This document shows positions 44,033 through 53,702 of a stretch of DNA of 64,000 nt, piece by piece; within the stretch, counting starts at the first letter, position 1, and every line of letters begins with the position of its first letter. Where the stretch lies: NCBI RefSeq assembly GCF_000208405.1, contig NC_015437.1, positions 558,001 to 622,000 of the forward strand, written 5' to 3'. The translations under genes and the position numbers were made by a program. The notes beneath the pieces were generated by a model that worked only from the letters and a program-made list of their open reading frames with translations, searched no databases and was not told where the DNA came from. The stretch is from Selenomonas sputigena ATCC 35185 (lineage in GTDB: Bacteria > Bacillota > Negativicutes > Selenomonadales > Selenomonadaceae).

Positions 44033-46994
44033 GACGAGCATCATCATCCTGAGCTATAACACGTTGGAGCTTTTGCAGCTCTGCGTCAACAGTATACGCG
44101 AATATACCGAGGCGGGAACGTATGAGATCATCGTTGTAGAGAATGCCTCGAAGGACGGCTCTGCCGAGTGGCTCAGGGAGCAGATGGATCTCCGCTGCAT
44201 TTACAACGAGGAAAACCAAGGCTTCCCGAAGGGCTGCAACCAAGGACTTTCGATCGCGGAAGGGACAGAATTGCTGCTATTGAACAGCGATGTCATCGTC
44301 ACGAAGAACTGGCTGGAGAACCTCTGCCGTGCCCTTTACAGCGCCCCGGAGGTCGGTGCGGTGAGCTGCGTCACGAACTGCTGCTCCAACAACCAGCAGA
44401 TCGAGACGTCCTACGAAAATGTGGAGGATATGCAGGCGTTCGCTGCGACATACAATGTATCGGATCCTGCACGCTGGGAAAGGAAGACGACGCTCGTAGG
44501 ATTTTGCTTTCTCTTCAAGCGGGAAGTGTTCGACAAGGTGGGTTTTCTTGACGAGCAGTTCAGTCCCGGCAACTTCGAGGATGATGATTATTCCCTGCGC
44601 ATTCTGCAGCAAGGATGGGATCTCCTCCTCTGCCATGACACATTTATTCATCATTTCGGACATGCAAGCTTCTCGAAAGGATATGGCGACCAAGAGGTGG
44701 CGGAAAAAGTCCGGCGTTCCAATGCGTTGCTCCGGCGCAACGGTGCCTTGTTCCAGCAGAAATGGCACATCCCTTCGACATACAAGATCATGGATGTGGA
44801 AGAGCTTCGCCGTCTGCTGCAGCATCCTGCGGAGGCGGTCGGGACGGTGCAGGAAAGCCGCCTGCCGAGGGAGAAGAAGATTGCAGTGATCGTGCGCAAG
44901 AGCAGCGAGGAATGGTATGGATGCTGCATGGAATCTCTTGAGAGGATGGAGTGGCCGCAAGGGTATGCAGTGGAGGTATTCACGCTGGATGCGGCAAAGC
45001 CCTATGCGGCACAGGTCAATGAAATCTTGACGGGAACGGATGCCAAGGTCAAGATCTACATCAACGATGAAATGTGTCTGATTCATCCGCAGGTGATCGA
45101 GGATCTGCTGACGATCTTCCAAGACGAAAGCATCGGTATGGCCGGCATCCTAGGGAGTCAGTCGCTTCCCGTTAACGGGGATCTCATGGATTCGCCGTAT
45201 AAGCGCGGCGCTGTCTATGTGCCGTCAAAAGAGAGCTTCTCTGAGCAGCGCTTTGAAGGCACGAGGGGAAAGGCCGAAGATGTTCGCGGAATTCTGCCCT
45301 TCTTCTTTGCGACGCAAAGAGATATTCCATGGGATGAATCCTATGAAAAGCAGTATTACGCCGTGCTCGATCATTGCCGCGCGATGGAGGAGGCCGGCAT
45401 GCGCATCGTCGTTCCCTTGCCTGAAGACATCTGGTGCGTCTGCCAGCTGGAAAGTATCTTTTTCGATAACTCCGATGTCGATCGCAAAAAGTTTTTTGGG
45501 AAATATCATGCATACATTGATCGCACAGACGCGCAGGAGCGCAGTACCCTCTATGCGTGCGGCGAGGGAAGCGAGGTTCCCTCGTGGCAGAGATTCTCCC
45601 GTCCTGAAGGAATCTCTATCGGTGTGGCGACACAGATCCATGAGACGGCGTTCCTGCGTCTCTCTATGCCGAACTTCGAAGGAAAGCCGCGCATTGTCCT
45701 CGGCGATCATTGTAAGATTGGTGCAGGCAGCACGCTCACGGCAATGCAGCGCATCGAATTTGGAAACAGTGTGAGTGTGGCAGAGAATGTTCACATCAAG
45801 GACTACGTCTACGATGACAGTGGAATCGGCCTCTTGCCCAAAGACTGCGCTATTGTCACGAAAGAAGGCGGCATCAAGATTGAGCGAGGCGTGCGCCTAG
45901 AAGAGAATGTGTCCATCAAGGGGGCTGTGCGTATCGGGCGCGGCAGCATTGTGAAAGCGGGAAGTACGGTTTGTACGGATATCCCTGCCTATTGCATCGC
46001 CGAGGGAAGCCCGGCTCGCATCACCTTCGCCTTCTCGCCGAAAGCGGGGGAGTGGCTGTCCACAGAAAGAACGGAGACGCTGCGGAAGGTGCTCGCAGAA
46101 AGGAGGCGGACGACGCCGCTTCTGACCATTGCCTTCATCACGTACAATCGCAGCAGATACTTGAAGAAGTCGCTGCGATGCGTACTGCAGCAGGTCGGCA
46201 ACGATGATCTCGTGGAGATCCTCGTTTCAGACAATGCTTCGACGGACGATACGCGGGCTTTTGTCGAAGAGATGCAGCGGACGCACAAAAATCTGCGCTA
46301 TCACTGCAACGAGAAGAACATCGGTGCGGAAGGAAATATCCATGAGGCCATCAAGGCGAGCCGTGGTGAGTATGTGCTCGTCATGGGCGATGATGATTAC
46401 TTTGTCGATGGCGCCATCCATGTGCTTCTCAGTGGAATCGTCCGATATCGAGGCATCGCAATCTTCTGTTTGGGTCAACAATCGGAAGACCCGCGCTCTG
46501 TATGTACGGGGACAGGTCGTTTGCGATATATCGAGGTTGTGAGCTACTTCATGGGGTGGATCAGCTGCATTGTCATGCGGCGCGAACTCTACGATCATAT
46601 CCGTGAGCCGCATAAGTATGATGATTCGCGTATTCCGCAGGTGTATCTGCAGATGGAGATATTGAAACAGAATCCGGATTTTGCCGTGCTGATCGGTTCC
46701 TTCTTCATGGAAAGCGGCGGCGATCATAAGCCGAAGGGCTATAATTTTATCGAGGTCTTCGTTAAGAATTATTTCGATATATTAACGGCATCGGTGGAAA
46801 TTCCTGCGGCACAGCTTTCTGCAGCAAAGAAGCACGTTTTGGAGCATTCGATTCTCCCCTGGTGCAAACGGATCAAAGAGGAGCAGATCGGCTTGTCTCT
46901 CGATGGCATCTTCGACATCATCGAAGAGTATTACGGGAACGAGCCGTACTATGCACAGCTCGTCGAGTTGCTGGGGAAGATTTTACAGGACTGA
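44022..46994 (+). CDS. four-module GT2 / GT-like / LbH / GT2 protein (paralogue C)
   Basis: 990 residues. An extra N-terminal GT2 of the rhamnosyltransferase-like type (about 1-240: SIIILSYNTLELLQLCVNSI, ENASKDGSAEW, EDDDYSLRIL) precedes the same three modules as in B. These are an atypical GT-A domain (about 288-500), a beta-helix acyltransferase (about 520-680) and a GT2 (about 700-890: [26 protein letters not shown]), plus the helical tail. The start at 44022 has GGAAGGGGAAG before it and overlaps B by 11 bp. Two active-looking GT2 domains suggest it adds two sugars. Confidence 0.88.
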   Translation: MRHKTSIIILSYNTLELLQLCVNSIREYTEAGTYEIIVVENASKDGSAEWLREQMDLRCIYNEENQGFPKGCNQGLSIAEGTELLLLNSDVIVTKNWLENLCRALYSAPEVGAVSCVTNCCSNNQQIETSYENVEDMQAFAATYNVSDPARWERKTTLVGFCFLFKREVFDKVGFLDEQFSPGNFEDDDYSLRILQQGWDLLLCHDTFIHHFGHASFSKGYGDQEVAEKVRRSNALLRRNGALFQQKWHIPSTYKIMDVEELRRLLQHPAEAVGTVQESRLPREKKIAVIVRKSSEEWYGCCMESLERMEWPQGYAVEVFTLDAAKPYAAQVNEILTGTDAKVKIYINDEMCLIHPQVIEDLLTIFQDESIGMAGILGSQSLPVNGDLMDSPYKRGAVYVPSKESFSEQRFEGTRGKAEDVRGILPFFFATQRDIPWDESYEKQYYAVLDHCRAMEEAGMRIVVPLPEDIWCVCQLESIFFDNSDVDRKKFFGKYHAYIDRTDAQERSTLYACGEGSEVPSWQRFSRPEGISIGVATQIHETAFLRLSMPNFEGKPRIVLGDHCKIGAGSTLTAMQRIEFGNSVSVAENVHIKDYVYDDSGIGLLPKDCAIVTKEGGIKIERGVRLEENVSIKGAVRIGRGSIVKAGSTVCTDIPAYCIAEGSPARITFAFSPKAGEWLSTERTETLRKVLAERRRTTPLLTIAFITYNRSRYLKKSLRCVLQQVGNDDLVEILVSDNASTDDTRAFVEEMQRTHKNLRYHCNEKNIGAEGNIHEAIKASRGEYVLVMGDDDYFVDGAIHVLLSGIVRYRGIAIFCLGQQSEDPRSVCTGTGRLRYIEVVSYFMGWISCIVMRRELYDHIREPHKYDDSRIPQVYLQMEILKQNPDFAVLIGSFFMESGGDHKPKGYNFIEVFVKNYFDILTASVEIPAAQLSAAKKHVLEHSILPWCKRIKEEQIGLSLDGIFDIIEEYYGNEPYYAQLVELLGKILQD

Positions 46995-47100
46995 CGGATT
47001 GTCGTTCGTGCAGATGATGCGTTGCGATGGATCATTCTGCTATATGCGGGCGAGGAGTGATGACCTCTTCCGCAGTGCTGGCAGCAAAGGAGATGAAGGT

Positions 47101-47874
47101 TTGAAGACAGTTCTTTTGGCGGGTGGGTTCGGCACGCGCATTACGGAGGAGTCGGAGAGGCGGCCTAAGCCCATGATAGAGATCGGCGGCATGCCGATCC
47201 TCTGGCACATCATGAAGGGGTACAGTCATTTCGGCTTCAATGAATTCATTATATGCGCGGGCTACAAGCAGCATATGATCAAGGAGTGGTTCGCTGACTA
47301 CTTCCTTCATACGTCGGACATCACGTTCGACTTCACGCAGGAGAACCGCATGATCGTGCACAACCAGCATACGGAGCCGTGGAAGGTCACGATCGTCGAT
47401 ACGGGGCTTGAGACTTTGACGGGCGGACGCATCCGGCGCATCCGCAAGTATGTGGAGGATGAAACCTTCATGATGACGTATGGCGACGGTGTGGCAGATG
47501 TTGACATCGGTGAACTTGTGCGCTTTCATAAGTCGCACGGCAAGGCGGCGACACTGACGGCGATCATGCAGAAACAGCAGAAGGGCATCCTGGACATTGG
47601 CTTTGATAATTCTGTGCATGCCTTTCGAGAGAAGGCGATGGAGGACAGTGCGCCAATCAACGCGGGATACATGGTGCTTGAGCCTTCCGTCTTTGACTTT
47701 ATCGAGGGTGATTCGACCGTGTTCGAACAGACGCCGATGGCAGAGCTGGCAAAGAGGAACGAGCTGAAGTGCTATCTGCACAAAGGTTTCTGGCAGTGCA
47801 TGGATACGTTGCGCGAGAAGATCTTGTTGGAAAAGTTGTGGCAAAGCGGCAAAGCGCCTTGGAAGCTCTGGTAA
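47101..47874 (+). CDS. rfbF: glucose-1-phosphate cytidylyltransferase
   Basis: 257 residues, the normal RfbF length. The nucleotidyl-transfer loop LLAGGFGTRI and RPKPMIEIGG are at the N-terminus; MMTYGDGVADVDI carries the metal Asp, and HKGFWQCMDTLREK is the RfbF C-terminal signature. It makes CDP-glucose from CTP and glucose-1-phosphate. The likely start is TTG 47101 with AAAGGAGATG upstream; the frame is open further back. The usual partner CDP-glucose 4,6-dehydratase is not next to it, so the fate of CDP-glucose here is unclear. Confidence 0.93.
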   Translation: MKTVLLAGGFGTRITEESERRPKPMIEIGGMPILWHIMKGYSHFGFNEFIICAGYKQHMIKEWFADYFLHTSDITFDFTQENRMIVHNQHTEPWKVTIVDTGLETLTGGRIRRIRKYVEDETFMMTYGDGVADVDIGELVRFHKSHGKAATLTAIMQKQQKGILDIGFDNSVHAFREKAMEDSAPINAGYMVLEPSVFDFIEGDSTVFEQTPMAELAKRNELKCYLHKGFWQCMDTLREKILLEKLWQSGKAPWKLW

Positions 47875-47909
47875 ATCACGGGGATGGACGTTTGCAGGAA
47901 GGGCATGGT

Positions 47910-50054
47910 ATGAAAAAGGAAAAGAAAGTTGCATTTTTCGTACGCAAGTCGGATGAGGCACTTTACTGCACCTGTTTGGAATCGCTGCAGGCGCTTCATC
48001 TGCCCCTAGGATATGAGGCGGAACTCTTTACGTTGACGGCGGAAAAACCGTATGCCGTGCAGGCGAATAAAGCATTGGTTCTTTCCGATGCCAAATACAA
48101 GATCTATATCAACGATGATGTGCGTCTTGTCCGATCGCAGTTGATCGAGGAATTGCTGACAGTTTTCAAGGATGCCTCCATCGGTATGGTCGGAGTGCTG
48201 GGAAGTCAGTCCCTGCCTCGCGATGGCAATGTGCTGGAATCGGACTACAAGCGAGGCGTTGTCTATGTGCCGACGGGACGAGAACTGTCAGAGATGCGAT
48301 TCGGAGAAGTTTCGGAAGAAGAGACAGCGGATGTCCGCTTCCTTCTGCCCTCATTTTTTGCAACGCAGATGGATTTGCCGTGGGATGAAGAGTATGAAAC
48401 ACAATATTATGCCTTGCTGGCACAGTGCCGAAGCTTTGAGGAAATCGGAAGTCGGATCGTGACGTCCTTGGCGAAGGAGGCTTGGTGCGCCTATCAGTCA
48501 CGAGATATCTCCTTCGATGCCGAAGAAGCGGATCACGCGAAATTTTTTGCAAGATATCATCCTTATCTGAATCTTGCAGAGACGGAGGGGGCGCAGGCTG
48601 TTTTGTATGCGTGCGGCGAGGGAACGACGCTTCCATCTTGGCGAGATTTTTCCCATCCTGAGGGCATTGTTATCGGACGCGATACACATGTGCATCGGAC
48701 AGCGAGCTGCGGCCTTGCCCTGTCGAATTTCGCCGGGCGCCCCAAGCTCCTTCTTGGTGATCATTGTACAATTAGTGCCGGCAGCACGATCACGGTGCTT
48801 TATGGCATCCGGTTGGAAAACAATGTGACGGTGGCGGAGAACGTCCACATCAAGGACTATGCTTACGATGAGACGGTGATTGGCCTTTCCCTCGAAGCGC
48901 AGATGGATTCGAGCGAGGGAGGCGGCATTCAGATTGAAAGCGGCGTGCGGATCGAGGAAGGGGTTCGGATCGAGGGCGCCGTGCAGATCGGACGCGGCAG
49001 TTTCATACGGGCGGGCAGCACCGTGTGTGGGAATATCCCTGCTTATTGCATAGCAGCGGGGAGTCCTGCACGCGTCGTCAAAGCATTTTCTTTGAAAGAA
49101 CGGAAATGGCTTCCTTTGGCGAATGAACAGGTATTGGCACGACTGCTTGCAGAGCGCAAGATAGCAGCGCCGCTTCTGACGTTTGCCATCATTACCTACA
49201 ACCGCTGTGAATACTTGCGGAAATCTCTGGACTGTGTTTTACGACAGTTGGGAAACGATGATCTGGCGGAAATCCTTGTTTCGGACAATGCATCGACAGA
49301 TGATACGAAAGATTTTGTCGAAGAGATGCAAAAGACGTACAGGAATCTGCGTTACCATCGCAACGAAATGAATGTCGGTGCGGAAGCAAATATTCACGTG
49401 GCTATCGGAAAGAGCCGCGGCGAGTATGTGCTTGTTGCAGGGGATGACGATTATTTTACCGATGGGTCTTTGCTTGCCGTACTCGGAAGGCTTCTCCAAC
49501 ACCGAGGGAGAGCGATCTTTCATCTGAGAAGGGCGCATGAGCCGTATCGCATGCATACAGGAAGCGGAATCGCGGAGTACGTTCATATGGTTGGCTATCA
49601 TATGACGTGGATTACGAGCACCATCATGCGGCGAGACATTTATGCGCGGATCAAAGAGCCGCAAAAGCATGATGCTACGCGCATTCCTCAGGTATACCTG
49701 CAAATGGAGATGCTGAAGCAGGAGCCGGACTTCGCTGTCATTGCGGCGCCTTTCATGCGTTTGGGGTCAGGTGAGCATATGACGTCGGGGTTCAACTTTG
49801 TCGAAGTGTTCATCAAGAATTATTTTGATTTGCTCAAAACGGCGGGGGAGATTCCGTCGACGGTTCTGTCAGAAGAAAAAAAGAGACTGATGGAAGAATG
49901 CATATATTTTCAATGCGAAAGAATCAAGGCGCAGCAGCTGCAGATTTCCTTGGATGGACTTTTTGATATCGTTCGAGAGTATTATGGCGAGGAGTCGTAC
50001 TATGAAGAGATCTGCAAGAGACTTGAAGGCGTCCTGAAGGAACGGCAGAGCTGA
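47910..50054 (+). CDS. GT-like domain, LbH acyltransferase and GT2 fusion (paralogue D)
   Basis: 714 residues with the layout of paralogue B. The atypical GT-A domain (about 1-215: KVAFFVRKSDEALYCTCLES, IYINDDVRLV) is followed by a beta-helix acyltransferase (about 235-390: GAVQIGRGSFIRAGSTV, AAGSPARVV) and a GT2 (about 415-610: [43 protein letters not shown]), then the helical tail. RBS AGGAAGGG. It sits just after rfbF, and a degraded copy of its tail follows. Confidence 0.88.
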   Translation: MKKEKKVAFFVRKSDEALYCTCLESLQALHLPLGYEAELFTLTAEKPYAVQANKALVLSDAKYKIYINDDVRLVRSQLIEELLTVFKDASIGMVGVLGSQSLPRDGNVLESDYKRGVVYVPTGRELSEMRFGEVSEEETADVRFLLPSFFATQMDLPWDEEYETQYYALLAQCRSFEEIGSRIVTSLAKEAWCAYQSRDISFDAEEADHAKFFARYHPYLNLAETEGAQAVLYACGEGTTLPSWRDFSHPEGIVIGRDTHVHRTASCGLALSNFAGRPKLLLGDHCTISAGSTITVLYGIRLENNVTVAENVHIKDYAYDETVIGLSLEAQMDSSEGGGIQIESGVRIEEGVRIEGAVQIGRGSFIRAGSTVCGNIPAYCIAAGSPARVVKAFSLKERKWLPLANEQVLARLLAERKIAAPLLTFAIITYNRCEYLRKSLDCVLRQLGNDDLAEILVSDNASTDDTKDFVEEMQKTYRNLRYHRNEMNVGAEANIHVAIGKSRGEYVLVAGDDDYFTDGSLLAVLGRLLQHRGRAIFHLRRAHEPYRMHTGSGIAEYVHMVGYHMTWITSTIMRRDIYARIKEPQKHDATRIPQVYLQMEMLKQEPDFAVIAAPFMRLGSGEHMTSGFNFVEVFIKNYFDLLKTAGEIPSTVLSEEKKRLMEECIYFQCERIKAQQLQISLDGLFDIVREYYGEESYYEEICKRLEGVLKERQS

Positions 50055-50068
50055 GTGCGGAAGCGGCG

Positions 50069-50268
50069 ATGCTGCAGGTGATGCCGGCTGAGAAATGGCG
50101 TTTGATGAGAGAAGAGATTCTTCCTGCATACGAAAAATCTGACCGAAGGATCAAGCTTTATCTTTCCGAAAAATTTTCGATATTATTGAGGAGTATTATA
50201 CGAAAGAGCTGTATGGTCCACAGATTGTCGAGAGGCTTTGGAAAATGTCACAGGATGCCTTTGACTGA
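50069..50268 (+). pseudogene. frameshifted remnant of a fifth GT2 paralogue (C-terminal tail)
   Basis: One frame from 50069 gives AEKWRLMREEILPAYEKSDR, and after a shift near 50165 another gives KIFDIIEEYYTKELYGPQIV, ending at TGA 50268. Joined, they align with the shared tail of paralogues C and D ([28 protein letters not shown]). No upstream GT2 module is left. It shows that the family expands and decays by duplication. Confidence 0.75.
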
Positions 50269-50310
50269 GCCTGTTGGTGCGCATTTCAAGAAAGAAGGAT
50301 GACGGATACG

Positions 50311-51270
50311 ATGAAACTGGAAAAGCTCTATGATTTATACGAAGCGGGGAAGGTGTCAAAGCGCCTGTATTGGGAATTGGCGCGCGAGCGGCTCGTGCCT
50401 TTGCTTGAGGTGCAGAAGATTATCAAGAAGAATCCTTATTGCAAAAGTGTCGAGATTAGAGAGGACGGCATCGTACTCAAAACACAGGATATCGAACTCT
50501 TCTTTGATATGACACAGAACATTTGCCGCGCGGAGACGATCTTCATCGGTACGGAGGGCGAGGAAATTGATTTCATAAGCCGCTTTATCCCCGCTGGCGC
50601 GACGATTTTCGACATCGGAGCGAATGTTGGGCGTGTGAGCCTTGGCTTGGCGAAAGCTCATGAGGATTCGACAATTTACGCCTTTGAGCCAGTGGAGGAG
50701 ACCTTCCACGGCTTGGAGAAGAACCTTCGGCTGAATGGCGAGGAGAAGCATGTAAAAGCCTACCACATGGGCTTTTACAGTGAGAGCGGCGACTTGAAGT
50801 TCTTCGTGCCGGCGGCGAACGAGGCGGCGTCGCTGCGCCCCATCACCGATACGTACTACTTCAAGGAAGGAGATCAAGGGCAGGGCGAGTGCCGGGATCG
50901 CCTGGAAGAGATCGTCTGCCCCGTCGATACGCTCGATGACTTTGTTGAAAAGCATGATGTCAAGCGTCTCGACTTTATCAAATGTGATACCGAGGGGGCG
51001 GAAAAGATGGTCTTTTCGGGAGGAATACATGTTTTTCGCGATTTGCGTCCCGTCGTTTACACGGAGATGCTCAGGAAACATGCGGCACGCTTCGACTATC
51101 ACCCGAACGAGATCATCGAGATGTTCAAGGGCTGGGGATATGGCTGCTATACGTCTGAGAACGAAAAGCTCATTCCTTTCGAGAAGATGGACGAGTCGAC
51201 GACAGAGACGAACTTCTTCTTCCTGCATGGAGAGAAGCATCGTGCGCTTTTGGAGAAGTACGGTGACTGA
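50311..51270 (+). CDS. FkbM-family methyltransferase
   Basis: 319 residues. The SAM-binding motif I (TIFDIGANVGRVSLGLA), YAFEPVEETFHGLEKNL and KCDTEGAEKMVFSG are characteristic of FkbM O-methyltransferases, which often methylate sugars in surface glycans. The first 90 residues are an extra helical N-terminal part. Two ATGs compete: 50299, which overlaps AAGGA, and 50311, which has it 11 bp upstream; the latter is preferred. It lies in the same direction as the flanking glycan genes. Confidence 0.9.
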   Translation: MKLEKLYDLYEAGKVSKRLYWELARERLVPLLEVQKIIKKNPYCKSVEIREDGIVLKTQDIELFFDMTQNICRAETIFIGTEGEEIDFISRFIPAGATIFDIGANVGRVSLGLAKAHEDSTIYAFEPVEETFHGLEKNLRLNGEEKHVKAYHMGFYSESGDLKFFVPAANEAASLRPITDTYYFKEGDQGQGECRDRLEEIVCPVDTLDDFVEKHDVKRLDFIKCDTEGAEKMVFSGGIHVFRDLRPVVYTEMLRKHAARFDYHPNEIIEMFKGWGYGCYTSENEKLIPFEKMDESTTETNFFFLHGEKHRALLEKYGD

Positions 51271-51333
51271 AGAGCGTCAAATGAAGAGCGTCAAATGAGG
51301 TCTTGTTCTATAAGATGATGGGAGGGAATTGCT

Positions 51334-52950
51334 TTGGGAGAGCGGCTGCTGCTTGATTGTACGCTGCGTGACGGCGGCTATGTAAACAATTGGGAGTTTG
51401 GCTACGATCGGATTGTAGAAATCTTTGAGCGGCTCGTAAGTTCGGGCGTGGAGTTCATTGAGGTGGGCTTCCTTGATGAAAAGAGCAGTTTCGACCGCGG
51501 GCGTACGGTCTTGCCCGACACGGCTTCCGTCAGCCGCATGTTCGAAGGAGTTTCCAAGGGGGACGCGCTCGTCCTCGGCATGATCGACTATGGCACCTGC
51601 AGTATTGAGCGTTTGGAGCCGTGCGAAGAGACGTTCCTCGACGGCATCCGCGTGATCTTCAAGGAATCTAAGATGGAGGCTGCCTTGAAGTTTTGCGCCG
51701 AGGTCAAGAAGCTCGGCTACAAGGTCTTTGCACAGATGGTTTCCGTAACGACGTATACGGATGAGAAGCTCGCCGAGTATGCGAAGCTTGTCAACGAGGT
51801 CATGCCCTATGCGACGTCGATGGTCGATACCTACGGACTGCTCGACGAGGAGCATTTGTGCCATATATACGGCATTCTGGACGCGAATCTCGACCCGCAG
51901 ATTCGTGTCGGTTACCACGCGCACAACAATTTCCAGCTCGGCTATGCGAATGCGAAGCATTTTCTCTCGCTCGATTCGGAGCGCGGGCTCTTGGCGGACG
52001 GCACGCTCTACGGCATGGGAAAGAGCGCGGGCAATGCACCGCTGGAACTCTTGATGATGTTCCGCAACAAGAAGCAGGGTGCGCGATATGATGTCAACCA
52101 GGTACTTGAAGCGATTGATAATGTTATCCTGGACATTTATCAGAAACAGTACTGGGGTTATAACCTCTTTTTCTATATCGCTTCTTCCATGCATTGTCAT
52201 CCGAACTATGTAAAGAACTTGATGAACAAACGAACGTTGTCGGTCAAGCAGATTCGTGATATCTTGAGCAGTTTGGAAGTGTCGAAGAGTCTTCTCTATG
52301 ATGAGGCGTACATCGAGAAACTTTATCGTGAGTATCAGAGTATCGAGTGCGATGATTCGGCAACGCTTCGTCTCTTGACGGAAAAACTTTCAAACCGTCC
52401 TCTGCTCATCTTAGGGCCGGGACGCAGCATGGAGAAAGAACGCAGCAAAGTCGATAAGTTCATCGCGGATAAGAAGCCGATCGTGATTTCCGTGAATTAT
52501 GCTCCGGAAGATATCGAGGTCACAGGCATCTTTCTCACGAAGGCAAAGCGTTATACGCAGCTTGTGAGCGACCTGCATCGCAGTATCAATAAGGGAAAAC
52601 CGATTTTGGCGACATCGAATGTGACGAAGATCGCGGGTGATTTCCCCTATGTGCTGAATTACAGTTCCCTGATCGATAGGGATACGGAAATCATTGACAA
52701 CTCTCTGATCATGCTCCTCAAAGTTCTGCTCCGCATGAAGGTTTCGACTGTCTCCTTGGCTGGATTCGACGGCTATTCCAAGAGAGCGAGCAATTACTTT
52801 GATGAGAGCAGGGAGTACAGCTTTGCCAAGAGCAAGGCCGATTATTTGAATGCGTATGTCAGAGATTTCTTGAACCGCATCAAGGATGAGATGACGGTGG
52901 ACTTCATCACGAAGACGCGCTACGAATGGCAGGGAAAGGAAGGCGAGTGA
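51334..52950 (+). CDS. DRE-TIM (HMGL-like) aldolase fused to an unknown C-terminal domain
   Basis: 538 residues, TTG start with GGAGGG 7 bp upstream. Residues 1-280 are an HMG-CoA-lyase-like aldolase related to 4-hydroxy-2-oxovalerate aldolase. LLDCTLRDGGYVNNWEFGY holds the DRE-type catalytic Asp/Arg, and GYHAHNNFQLGYANA supplies the HxH metal ligands. Residues 350-538 are a separate alpha/beta domain beginning RPLLILGPGRSMEKE, which looks nucleotide-binding. Such fusions occur in polysaccharide clusters; a pyruvate-type aldol reaction on a sugar precursor is plausible. Its stop overlaps the next start by one base. Confidence 0.82.
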   Translation: MGERLLLDCTLRDGGYVNNWEFGYDRIVEIFERLVSSGVEFIEVGFLDEKSSFDRGRTVLPDTASVSRMFEGVSKGDALVLGMIDYGTCSIERLEPCEETFLDGIRVIFKESKMEAALKFCAEVKKLGYKVFAQMVSVTTYTDEKLAEYAKLVNEVMPYATSMVDTYGLLDEEHLCHIYGILDANLDPQIRVGYHAHNNFQLGYANAKHFLSLDSERGLLADGTLYGMGKSAGNAPLELLMMFRNKKQGARYDVNQVLEAIDNVILDIYQKQYWGYNLFFYIASSMHCHPNYVKNLMNKRTLSVKQIRDILSSLEVSKSLLYDEAYIEKLYREYQSIECDDSATLRLLTEKLSNRPLLILGPGRSMEKERSKVDKFIADKKPIVISVNYAPEDIEVTGIFLTKAKRYTQLVSDLHRSINKGKPILATSNVTKIAGDFPYVLNYSSLIDRDTEIIDNSLIMLLKVLLRMKVSTVSLAGFDGYSKRASNYFDESREYSFAKSKADYLNAYVRDFLNRIKDEMTVDFITKTRYEWQGKEGE

Positions 52951-53690
52951 TGGGGCGGCTCGCGGAAAAGACCGCGCTCATCACGGGCGCGACCTCGGGC
53001 ATCGGCCATGCGTCGGCGCGGCTCTTTGCCTCTGAGGGAGCGCATGTCATCGCCGTGGGCAGAGATGCGGAGCGCGGCGAGACGCTTGCCGCTGAGATTG
53101 AGAAGAAACATGCGGGGCACGTACGCTTCGTCTGTGCAGACGTGACGGATGCCGACGATGTGGCGCGGCTTCTTGCTGTTGTGCAGGAAGAGTTCGGACG
53201 GCTCGACATCCTCTTCAACAATGCGGGCATCTTCGTGACGCGGGCGATCGACGAGATTGACGATGCGGCGTGGGAGCGTGTCTTTCGCACGAATACGAAG
53301 GCGGCGATGGATATGACGGCGGCGTTTTTGCCGCTCCTGCAAAGAGCGAAGGGCGTGATCCTGAACACGGCTTCGATCGGCGGTCTTCCCTATCATATCG
53401 CGGGCAGCAAGACGTATCTCTACGCTTCGTCGAAGGCGGCTCTGATCCAGTTCACGAAGCTCTGTGCGCTGAACTTCGCGCCTGACGTGCGCGTGAACTG
53501 CCTCGCTCCCGGCATCACGGACACGCCGATCTATACGAATCGCGACTTCTCGCGCTTTTCGGGCATACCGATGGGGCGCGTCGCCGACGCTCTCGAAGTG
53601 GCGCGCGCAGCGCTCTTCCTCGTCTCGGATGAGGCTTCTTACATCACAGGCGCGGTGCTGCCCGTGGACGGCGGTGCATCGCTGAAGTAG
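52950..53690 (+). CDS. short-chain dehydrogenase/reductase (SDR)
   Basis: 246 residues, classical SDR. TGATSGIG at residues 12-19 binds NAD(P), NNAG is in LFNNAGIF, the catalytic Ser is in NTASIGG, and YASSK gives Tyr and Lys. PVDGGASLK is the C-terminal end. It should oxidise or reduce a hydroxyl or keto group of a sugar or cyclitol intermediate. The start overlaps the aldolase stop by one base and the ThDP gene follows after 12 bp, so the three are co-expressed. Confidence 0.93.
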   Translation: MGRLAEKTALITGATSGIGHASARLFASEGAHVIAVGRDAERGETLAAEIEKKHAGHVRFVCADVTDADDVARLLAVVQEEFGRLDILFNNAGIFVTRAIDEIDDAAWERVFRTNTKAAMDMTAAFLPLLQRAKGVILNTASIGGLPYHIAGSKTYLYASSKAALIQFTKLCALNFAPDVRVNCLAPGITDTPIYTNRDFSRFSGIPMGRVADALEVARAALFLVSDEASYITGAVLPVDGGASLK

Positions 53691-53702
53691 CGGAGGTGCT
53701 TC

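Noticed and set aside
47101-50054. Reading rfbF plus paralogue D as a dideoxyhexose (RfbFGH) pathway
   Set aside because: The dehydratase RfbG and dehydrase RfbH that define that pathway are not present next to rfbF.
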